Of a DNA stretch of 5,305 nucleotides, positions 1 to 5,305 are shown piece by piece (position 1 is the first letter of the stretch; every line of letters starts with the position of its first letter). Both the position numbers and the translations under genes were made by a program. Source of the DNA: Lentimicrobiaceae bacterium (GTDB taxonomy: Bacteria; Bacteroidota; Bacteroidia; Bacteroidales; JAGONC01); NCBI GenBank assembly GCA_030621075.1, contig JAUXII010000102.1, forward strand, positions 1-5,305. Direction: 5' to 3'. Below the pieces are notes generated by a model. It was not told the DNA's origin. It was given only the letters and a program-made list of their open reading frames with translations, and did no database searches.

Positions 1-417
1 AACATTTTCAATATTAATAGGATGAATACAAAAAAATAATACGGTGATAAAAGAGAGTCCTGTCCGAAACCCCAGATTCCTTAAAGTTAATAACAAGAAA
101 ACACAACTCAGAAAAAACAGTAGCAGATTGGTGATATGATATCCTGTTGGGTTTAATCCCCCAATTTTGTAATCTAATGAGTAAGATAATATTTGAACCG
201 GCCGGTAAAAAGAAGAAGATTCAAGAGATCCTCCAAAAGCACCGGTTGTAAATATCTTAATTACGTTTGTTTTTCCTTTGATAGAATTATTGCCAACAAT
301 CATAACTTCGTCATCCCAAAGAAACGGCGCATTCGGAATATGGTGATAAACAGCAATAATAGCCAGGAAGATAACTAATACCTGGAGTTTTAAAGAAGAA
401 AATAGATTAATCCTCAT
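1..417 (-). CDS. TMTC-like GT-C glycosyltransferase / TPR membrane protein, N-terminal part (runs off left edge)
   Basis: This is an open minus-strand frame of 139 codons from an ATG at 417 to base 1, with no stop, so the C-terminus lies outside the window. Residues 11-24 form a first membrane helix. They are followed by FLWDDE (32-37), an aromatic-plus-acidic motif in the first extracytoplasmic loop where GT-C enzymes place catalytic or metal-binding acids. YRPVQILSYSLDY (71-83), NPTGYHITNLLL (89-100), a second hydrophobic helix (about 97-111) and HPINIENV (132-139) match the pattern I know from bacterial relatives of eukaryotic TMTC O-mannosyltransferases, which often end in TPRs. Full-length members are usually 500-800 residues. 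An in-frame TGA lies upstream of the ATG, which supports this start. The gene is divergent from the sigma-54 activator and probably unrelated to it. The activity is inferred: transfer of sugar from a polyprenyl-linked donor on the periplasmic face. A different GT-C subfamily is possible. Confidence 0.8.
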   Translation of the reverse strand, partial: MRINLFSSLKLQVLVIFLAIIAVYHHIPNAPFLWDDEVMIVGNNSIKGKTNVIKIFTTGAFGGSLESSSFYRPVQILSYSLDYKIGGLNPTGYHITNLLLFFLSCVFLLLTLRNLGFRTGLSFITVLFFCIHPINIENV

Positions 418-425
418 ATCAATTT

Positions 426-433
426 CAAAGATA
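426..433 (-). promoter_or_regulatory. Candidate Bacteroidetes -7 element for the divergent membrane-protein gene
   Basis: Read on the minus strand, the sequence is TATCTTTG, an exact match to the TAnnTTTG -7 consensus of the Bacteroidetes primary sigma factor. It ends 8 nt before the ATG at 417, so a transcript would be leaderless or nearly so. No clear TTTG -33 box is visible about 19-21 bp upstream; that stretch is A/T-rich. An eight-base motif with two free positions arises easily by chance in AT-rich DNA, so this is tentative. Confidence 0.3.
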
Positions 434-478
434 TCAATTATTTTTTTTCATTTAAACATATTATATTCTTTATATTGT

Positions 479-626
479 GGCTGTCTCAAAAGTAATATTC
501 TCACAGATTTCACTGATAAACACAGATTTGTCGTTATTCTAATTATCGCAATATTAGACCCTTAATGGGTCTGTGAAAATCTGTGGTATCTGTGAGAACA
601 TAAAAGGAGTGACCTTTAAGACACCC
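479..626. mobile_element. MITE-like non-autonomous element with terminal inverted repeats and TTGT duplication
   Basis: The left end GGCTGTCTCAAAAGT (479-493) matches the reverse complement of the right end (612-626), GGGTGTCTTAAAGGT, at 12 of 15 positions. The tetranucleotide TTGT flanks both ends (475-478 and 627-630), as expected for a 4-bp target-site duplication. The 148-bp interior has no meaningful ORF and holds nested CACAGAT-type inverted repeats. Size, termini and lack of coding capacity fit a miniature inverted-repeat transposable element that a DDE transposase elsewhere could mobilise. The family is not assigned. The three mismatches suggest an old copy. It sits between the two divergent genes and leaves the candidate -7 motifs on either side intact. 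The 4-bp duplication could be chance (about 1 in 256). Confidence 0.6.
498..598. repeat. Nested CACAGAT-type inverted repeats
   Basis: TTCTCACAGAT (498-508) is the exact reverse complement of ATCTGTGAGAA (588-598). Inside these arms, CACAGATTT (521-529) pairs with AAATCTGTG (577-585). At the centre, AGACCC (556-561) pairs with GGGTCT (567-572) around a TTAAT loop. CACAGATTT also occurs as a direct repeat at 502-510 and 521-529, with a diverged unit (CACTGATAA, 511-519) between them. The whole could fold as a long interrupted hairpin in RNA or as a cruciform. CACAGAT/ATCTGTG repeats of this style are familiar from intergenic regions of Bacteroidetes genomes (from memory, not searched). It forms the core of the MITE-like element. 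Confidence 0.75.
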
Positions 627-677
627 TTGTTTTCTTAATAATCTAATGAGAAAATCAAGCAAGATTGAGAAAATTTG

Positions 678-685
678 TACTTTTG
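678..685 (+). promoter_or_regulatory. Candidate Bacteroidetes -7 element for the sigma-54 activator operon
   Basis: TACTTTTG matches the TAnnTTTG -7 consensus of Bacteroidetes primary promoters and would give a leader of about 60 nt before the ATG at 753. No convincing TTTG -33 box lies 19-21 bp upstream, so the promoter would be weak, or the match may be fortuitous. It is the best primary-type promoter candidate I see for the operon, and it lies outside the MITE-like element, whose right end is at 626. Confidence 0.3.
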
Positions 686-738
686 ATGGTGTAAAAATCA
701 TGAGACACGGTTATTTTGATCATGATTATGAGTATAAA

Positions 739-744
739 GAAGGA
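739..744 (+). promoter_or_regulatory. Shine-Dalgarno-like site of the sigma-54 activator
   Basis: GAAGGA lies 8 nt before the ATG at 753, a suitable spacing for anti-Shine-Dalgarno pairing. This is worth noting because Bacteroidetes genes commonly lack such a site, and no comparable one precedes the other genes here. It supports the start at 753 over the out-of-frame ATG at 757. Confidence 0.45.
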
Positions 745-752
745 AAAGCACT

Positions 753-1982
753 ATGGATGTTCAATCAATTAAGCTTCGATTCGGTATTATTGGCAATTCA
801 CCGTTATTAAACAGGGCTATTGATATTGCCAGCCAGGTTGCTCCTACTGATATTACGGTAATGATAACTGGAGAAAGCGGAACAGGTAAGGAAGTTTTCC
901 CCAAAATCATTCATCAGTTGAGCCCTCGTAAGCACGGACAATATATTGCAGTTAATTGTGGAGCCATTCCCGAGGGCACCATCGACTCGGAATTGTTTGG
1001 TCATGAAAAAGGCTCCTTCACAGGAGCTCATGAATCCCGAAAAGGATATTTTGAGGTGGCAAACGGGGGGACTATTTTCCTGGATGAGGTAGCTGAATTG
1101 CCCCTGTCAACACAAGTCCGCTTACTCAGGGTCCTGGAAAGTGGTGAGTTTATTAAAGTAGGCTCATCAAAAGTTATTAAAACGGATGTTCGGATTGTTG
1201 CAGCCAGCAATATTGTACTTCTTGATGCTATACGGGAGGGTAAATTCAGGCAGGATTTGTATTATAGATTAAATACCGTGCCTATTTTTGTTGCCCCGTT
1301 GCGCGAGCGTAAAGAAGATATTGTTTTGCTTTTCAGAAAATTTTCCACTGATTTTGCTGATCGTTACCGTATGCCCTCATTGAAACTAGATGATGAAGCT
1401 ACTAATTACCTGATGAATTTCAGGTGGCCGGGAAATGTGCGGCAACTAAAAAATATTACTGAACAGATATCAATTATTGAAGAAAATCGACTGTTGAATG
1501 TCGAAACCCTCAAAAAGTACATCCCTGAAACGCAGTACAGCGAACTTCCGGTGTTGTATTCAAGGGACAAGGGGAAAAACGAATTTTCAGAAAGAGATCT
1601 GTTATACAAGGTATTGTTTGATATGAAGAGGGATCTCAATGATTTGAAAAAACTGGTAACTGATATCATGACAACTGACGGCATTTCACAGGATTTGCAG
1701 GAAAATAGTGCTCAACTCCTCAAGCAACTTCATTATGACCTTGAACCAGCTGAGTTTGAAAGCCCACAGGTTCAGATTCAACCGGAACAACTGGAGCATT
1801 CTTCGGGGCCGGTACAGCATCCTGAGGTCCTGGAAGAATCCTTATCATTGCAAAAAAAAGAAATGGATATGATCAGGAAAGCACTGGAAAAGCATAATGG
1901 GAAAAGGAAAAATGCTGCAAAAGAACTGGGAATATCTGAACGTACATTGTATCGTAAAATAAAAGAGTACGATATAAGATAA
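753..1982 (+). CDS. Sigma-54-dependent transcriptional activator (AAA+ enhancer-binding protein without sensory domain)
   Basis: This 409-residue bacterial enhancer-binding protein would use ATP hydrolysis to remodel RNA polymerase-sigma-54 into the open complex. The AAA+ domain starts almost at the N-terminus. It shows Walker A GESGTGKE (40-47), the sigma-54-contacting loop GSFTGA (87-92, a Ser variant of GAFTGA), Walker B GGTIFLDE (105-112), sensor I DVRIVAASN (145-153), FRQDLYYRL (165-173) with arginine-finger candidates, PLRER (182-186) and sensor II WPGNVRQL (225-232). Residues about 260-365 form a polar, probably flexible linker. A Fis-type helix-turn-helix follows at about 384-406 (KNAAKELGISERTLYRKI). 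There is no receiver, GAF or PAS domain, so activity may be set by expression level or a partner protein; this is typical of the Bacteroidetes orthologues next to lptE. It is first in an operon with lptE 27 nt downstream. The GAAGGA site and conservation of MDVQSIK support the start. Its target promoters are unknown. Confidence 0.95.
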   Translation: MDVQSIKLRFGIIGNSPLLNRAIDIASQVAPTDITVMITGESGTGKEVFPKIIHQLSPRKHGQYIAVNCGAIPEGTIDSELFGHEKGSFTGAHESRKGYFEVANGGTIFLDEVAELPLSTQVRLLRVLESGEFIKVGSSKVIKTDVRIVAASNIVLLDAIREGKFRQDLYYRLNTVPIFVAPLRERKEDIVLLFRKFSTDFADRYRMPSLKLDDEATNYLMNFRWPGNVRQLKNITEQISIIEENRLLNVETLKKYIPETQYSELPVLYSRDKGKNEFSERDLLYKVLFDMKRDLNDLKKLVTDIMTTDGISQDLQENSAQLLKQLHYDLEPAEFESPQVQIQPEQLEHSSGPVQHPEVLEESLSLQKKEMDMIRKALEKHNGKRKNAAKELGISERTLYRKIKEYDIR

Positions 1983-2009
1983 TCACAGATTATAACACAA
2001 CAGCTTATA

Positions 2010-2516
2010 ATGAAACAAGGTGTAATTTATATTATTTTATTTGTTTATATCACTTTATATTCGGCATGTGGGGTCTATTCATTCTCTGGAGCATCTGTGT
2101 CGCCTGAGGTGAAAACGGTTTCAATTGATTATTTTCCCAATAAAGCCCCATTAATTCAAGCTACTCTAAGCCAAACATTTACAGATGCATTAAAGGATAA
2201 ATTCATTTCTGAGGCCAACCTGGATTTGATACCGGATAATGGCGACCTCCAACTGTCGGGTACCATTATTGGGTATTCAACAAAACCTATTGCTATTAAA
2301 GGGAATGAAACTGCTGCCCTAAACAGGCTGACCATCACCATTAAAGTTAAGTTTATCAATACGGTTGATGAGACCCAAAACTTTGAGTCTAGCTTTTCAC
2401 GCTTTGAGGATTATGATAGCTCAAGAGATCTTGCTTCTGTTGAAGATATTTTGATTGGACTAATAAACGAACAGATTGTAATAGATATTTTTAACAGAGC
2501 TATAATTAACTGGTAA
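2010..2516 (+). CDS. lptE: LptE-family LPS-assembly outer-membrane lipoprotein
   Basis: The 168-residue product is the LptE plug and partner of the LptD barrel, which places lipopolysaccharide in the outer leaflet of the outer membrane. Residues 1-19 form a hydrophobic signal peptide ending at Cys20 (LYSAC), the expected lipidation site. Tyr at -3 is unusual, since Leu, Val or Ile is normal there, but Leu at -4, Ser at -2 and Ala at -1 fit a relaxed lipobox. After the Cys come CGVYSFSGASVSPEVKTVSI (20-39) and YFPNKAPL, followed by SQTFTDALKDKF, NGDLQLSGTIIGY, GNETAALNRLTITIKVKF and a C-terminal FNRAIINW. All of these are recognisable from Bacteroidetes LptE proteins, and the length is normal. 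It lies 27 nt after the sigma-54 activator and 19 nt before the next gene, so co-transcription is very likely. No Shine-Dalgarno site is apparent. Confidence 0.92.
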   Translation: MKQGVIYIILFVYITLYSACGVYSFSGASVSPEVKTVSIDYFPNKAPLIQATLSQTFTDALKDKFISEANLDLIPDNGDLQLSGTIIGYSTKPIAIKGNETAALNRLTITIKVKFINTVDETQNFESSFSRFEDYDSSRDLASVEDILIGLINEQIVIDIFNRAIINW

Positions 2517-2535
2517 TACCATAACTTGTTTTTCA

Positions 2536-3231
2536 ATGAACCGTCAACAGTTTGAAGAGTTTATTATTCACCCTGAAAAATTGGATGACCAGAGCATTTC
2601 TTTGCTTGAAGAGCTGATAAAAGAATTTCCTTACTGTCAGACTACCTATTTGCTATTAGCCAGGAATTTGAATAATGAAAATAGTATTCAGTTTAATCAC
2701 CAGCTAAGGGTCACAGCCGCCTATGCTCATAACAGAAAAAAACTTAAACAATTCATATCAGGTGTTCCGGTTTCTATTGACGAGAAACCCATAAAAGAAA
2801 CTGTTAGTAAAGAAGAAGGCGAATCGACAGAAGTTGGTTTAGAACTGATCGGTGAAATGAAAAAGCTTATTTATGAGCTTCAGGCCGATAGGCTCAGCAT
2901 TAGACCGGTTTATGATATCCAACGGGAATTAGGTGATGAACCCCACCCCATCCTATTAGATGAAGATCGTAGGGCGAAAGACAAGCTCATTGAAAAATTT
3001 ATTAATGACAAACCAAGGTTAAAACCCTCTAAGGGAGAATTTTTTGATCCGGTCAGGATGGCAAAAAAAAGTATCACGTTTAACGAAGAAATTGCTTCCG
3101 AAACCCTTGCCAGGATATATGTCGATCAGGGCAATATTGAGAATGCAATTAAAATTTATAAGTTTTTAAGTTTGAAATTTCCAAAAAAAAGTGGTTACTT
3201 TGCAGCCCTAATTGAAAATTTAGAGAAGTAA
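2536..3231 (+). CDS. Conserved Bacteroidetes TPR-like protein of unknown function
   Basis: This 231-residue, probably cytoplasmic protein has no signal peptide or membrane segment. Residues 1-75 are helical and resemble a conserved N-terminal module (LLEELIKEFPYCQTTYLLLA, 23-42, then a basic AAYAHNRKKLKQF stretch). The middle (about 76-165) is charged and probably partly disordered. The C-terminus, about 187-216 (ASETLARIYVDQGNIENAIK and following), reads as one TPR-type helix pair (LARIYVDQGNIENAIKIYKFLSLKFP). Proteins of this shape occupy the slot between lptE and secG in many Bacteroidetes (recalled, not searched). Their role is not known to me; the neighbours suggest envelope assembly or secretion, possibly as a scaffold. 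Two A8 runs (3063-3070 and 3183-3190) encode lysines and leave the frame intact. It is 19 nt after lptE and 35 nt before secG. Confidence 0.85.
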   Translation: MNRQQFEEFIIHPEKLDDQSISLLEELIKEFPYCQTTYLLLARNLNNENSIQFNHQLRVTAAYAHNRKKLKQFISGVPVSIDEKPIKETVSKEEGESTEVGLELIGEMKKLIYELQADRLSIRPVYDIQRELGDEPHPILLDEDRRAKDKLIEKFINDKPRLKPSKGEFFDPVRMAKKSITFNEEIASETLARIYVDQGNIENAIKIYKFLSLKFPKKSGYFAALIENLEK

Positions 3232-3266
3232 GGTTATAACTTATTCAAAACTAACAATATATAGAA

Positions 3267-3599
3267 ATGGGATCATATGTTTTACTTGTCGTATTAATCA
3301 TTATAACCAGTATACTACTTGGTTTGATTGTTCTTGTCCAGAATCCTAAAGGGGGCGGATTGGCTTCTAATTTTGCATCTTCTAATCAGTTTATGGGTGC
3401 AAGAAAGACGGCTGATTTTCTGGAGAAGACCACCTGGACGCTGGCTGTCGTTTTACTTGTTTTCAGTTTAGCTACTATATTAGCTATTCCGCGGAATGTT
3501 GCTGATAGCCAGATACAACAAAGTGAAATCCAGCGGATGGCAGAGGAAGATCGATCAGGGGCTGTCCCTGTTGATTATCAGTTGCCGCCTGAAGAATAG
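3267..3599 (+). CDS. secG: Protein translocase subunit SecG
   Basis: The 110-residue SecG is the small accessory subunit of the SecYEG inner-membrane channel and assists SecA-driven export. It has the family topology: transmembrane helix 1 at about 4-24, then the hallmark VQNPKGGGLASNF (24-36) with GARKTADFLEKTTW (44-57), transmembrane helix 2 at about 57-74, and a polar, acidic C-terminal tail (about 75-110). The tail is somewhat variable in Bacteroidetes. Length is normal. It is the last gene of the operon, 35 nt after the TPR-like gene, and the terminator hairpin begins 28 nt after its stop codon. Confidence 0.96.
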   Translation: MGSYVLLVVLIIITSILLGLIVLVQNPKGGGLASNFASSNQFMGARKTADFLEKTTWTLAVVLLVFSLATILAIPRNVADSQIQQSEIQRMAEEDRSGAVPVDYQLPPEE

Positions 3600-3627
3600 A
3601 CTGTATAAAATAGATCCAATGGGTTTG

Positions 3628-3665
3628 AAAATGTCAGAATGTCATATTATTCTGACATTTTTTTG
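3628..3665 (+). terminator. Rho-independent terminator after secG
   Basis: AAAATGTCAGAAT (3628-3640) is perfectly complementary to ATTCTGACATTTT (3649-3661), with an 8-nt loop. The T-run 3658-3664 overlaps the base of the stem and continues, broken by one G, as TTTT. The 13-bp stem plus T-tract is a classic intrinsic terminator for the activator-lptE-TPR-secG operon. On the minus strand only four T residues would follow, so it is mainly a plus-strand terminator. The same dyad (TGTCA...TGACA) could in principle also be a protein-binding site. Confidence 0.85.
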
Positions 3666-3676
3666 TTTTATAGGGA

Positions 3677-3693
3677 TTGGCATGAAATATGCA
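3677..3693 (+). promoter_or_regulatory. Candidate sigma-54 (-24/-12) promoter for groES-groEL
   Basis: TTGGCATGAAATATGCA resembles the sigma-54 consensus TGGCACGnnnnTTGCW. The invariant GG (3679-3680) and GC (3691-3692) are separated by exactly 10 nt, and 10 of the 12 defined positions match; the misses are T for C at 3683 and A for T at 3689. Transcription would begin near 3704, giving a leader of roughly 43 nt before groES. It sits 12 nt downstream of the secG terminator, where a groE promoter is expected. No CIRCE operator or convincing TAnnTTTG promoter is visible in this gap. The assignment rests on sequence match only. Confidence 0.5.
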
Positions 3694-3746
3694 AAAACAA
3701 TGTGATGTTATTAAATTTTATTTTTTTACATTAAACTATACTAAAT

Positions 3747-4025
3747 ATGACAAAGATTAAGATTAAACCATTAGCTGACAGAGTGCTGATTGAGCCGGCA
3801 TCCGCCGAAGAAAAAACAATTGGTGGCATTATTATTCCTGATACAGCTAAAGAAAAACCACAAAAAGGGATAATTGTAGCTGTTGGATCCGGGAAAAAGG
3901 ATGAACCGTTAACAGTAAAAGTTGGTGATACGGTATTGTATAGTAAATATGCCGGTACTGAGATCACACTTGACCAGAAAGAATATCTGATCATGCGCGA
4001 ATCAGATATTGTTGCAATTATCTAA
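3747..4025 (+). CDS. groES: Co-chaperonin GroES (Cpn10)
   Basis: The 92-residue GroES forms the heptameric lid that closes the GroEL folding chamber. It starts with the usual [12 protein letters not shown] (6-17). The mobile loop (about 17-36) carries the GroEL-contacting hydrophobic tripeptide region GGIIIP (26-31). Later comes [17 protein letters not shown] and the closing [15 protein letters not shown] strand (here [12 protein letters not shown]). Length is standard, with no additional domain. The leader has a T-rich tract just before the start and no Shine-Dalgarno site, as is usual for this phylum. It is followed 60 nt later by groEL, so the two are expected to form a groESL operon, separated from secG by a terminator and served by its own promoter, possibly the -24/-12 site at 3677. 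Confidence 0.97.
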   Translation: MTKIKIKPLADRVLIEPASAEEKTIGGIIIPDTAKEKPQKGIIVAVGSGKKDEPLTVKVGDTVLYSKYAGTEITLDQKEYLIMRESDIVAII

Positions 4026-4064
4026 CAGGTAATTAGTTAAAAAATTATTAAACGTTTATTCTAA

Positions 4065-5305
<1,241 letters not shown>

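Larger units (their letters stand above)
418..752. other. Divergent intergenic region (335 bp)
   Basis: This gap separates the minus-strand membrane-protein gene from the activator operon. It holds a candidate -7 motif for each gene (426-433 minus, 678-685 plus), the MITE-like element with its TTGT flanks (475-630), and the Shine-Dalgarno-like site at 739-744. I find no tRNA or riboswitch. The miaB gene, which I recall upstream of this activator in some relatives, is not present here. A 54-codon plus-strand frame (646-810) overlaps the start of the activator in another frame and is not regarded as a gene. Confidence 0.7.

Noticed and set aside
193..378. Plus-strand 61-codon ORF
   Set aside because: It is antisense to the well-supported minus-strand glycosyltransferase-like gene and its translation is a basic, low-information sequence with no family resemblance.
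556..572. Central hairpin of the repeat (AGACCC/GGGTCT) as an intrinsic terminator
   Set aside because: The stem is only 6 bp and no T-tract follows it on either strand; it is better explained as the centre of the palindromic repeat.
646..810. 54-codon plus-strand ORF (starts MRKSSKIEKI) overlapping the activator start
   Set aside because: It overlaps the N-terminus of the activator by 58 bases in another frame, spans the candidate -7 motif, has no recognisable family and no ribosome-binding site. A leader peptide cannot be excluded, but there is no positive evidence.
1852..1859. A8 run just before the activator's HTH as a possible programmed slippage site
   Set aside because: The reading frame is intact and the run encodes Gln-Lys-Lys. 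Similar A8 runs occur at 3063-3070 and 3183-3190, so it reflects AT-rich codon use; nothing else suggests recoding.
3360..3377. Second sigma-54-like sequence (TTGGCTTCTAATTTTGCA) inside secG
   Set aside because: The GG and GC are separated by 11 nt instead of 10, and the site is explained by conserved secG codons (GLASNFAS).
3496..3705. 69-codon plus-strand ORF across the secG tail and terminator
   Set aside because: It starts inside secG in another frame and reads through the terminator hairpin and the sigma-54-like site; its sequence resembles no known protein.
3666..3746. CIRCE/HrcA operator upstream of groES
   Set aside because: I looked for TTAGCACTC-N9-GAGTGCTAA or a degenerate version and found none in the gap or in the 60 nt between groES and groEL.
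3731..3994. Minus-strand ORF opposite groES
   Set aside because: It is a shadow of a highly conserved gene with no independent start signal. The same applies to the minus-strand ORFs opposite groEL, lptE and the activator.

Overview
The window looks chromosomal and comes from a member of the Bacteroidetes (Bacteroidota), probably an environmental Bacteroidales-like lineage. This rests on three things. The gene order is sigma-54 activator, lptE, small TPR-like protein, secG, groES, groEL, which I recall as conserved in that phylum. The proteins have Bacteroidetes-type sequences. The leaders are AT-rich, mostly lack Shine-Dalgarno sequences, and carry TAnnTTTG-type -7 elements. No database search was possible, so family assignments come from motif recognition.

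Layout. Bases 1-417 (minus strand) hold the first 139 codons of a membrane protein that runs off the left edge. It resembles the N-terminus of bacterial TMTC-like GT-C glycosyltransferases, which often carry C-terminal TPRs. Bases 418-752 are a divergent intergenic region. It contains a 148-bp MITE-like element (479-626) with imperfect terminal inverted repeats, a TTGT duplication on both sides, and nested CACAGAT-type inverted repeats. A Bacteroidetes-like -7 motif lies on each side of it, one facing each gene. Bases 753-3599 form a tight plus-strand operon: a sigma-54 enhancer-binding protein with no N-terminal sensory domain, the outer-membrane lipoprotein LptE, a conserved TPR-like protein of unknown role, and the translocon subunit SecG. 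The gaps are 27, 19 and 35 nt. A strong hairpin plus T-tract (3628-3665) closes this operon. Bases 3747-5305 hold groES and the first 406 codons of groEL, which is cut by the right edge.

How it fits together. The operon joins envelope biogenesis (LptE for LPS insertion, SecG for protein export) to a transcriptional activator, with the GroES/GroEL folding machine directly downstream. The most interesting regulatory signal is a near-consensus -24/-12 (sigma-54) promoter at 3677-3693. It lies between the operon terminator and groES and has the correct 10-nt spacing between its GG and GC dinucleotides. It suggests that the sigma-54 activator encoded 1.7 kb upstream, or another one, could drive the chaperonin genes. 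I see no unambiguously new multi-gene system; most of the window is conserved housekeeping. The points worth following are the sigma-54 site before groES, the MITE-like element, and the truncated glycosyltransferase.
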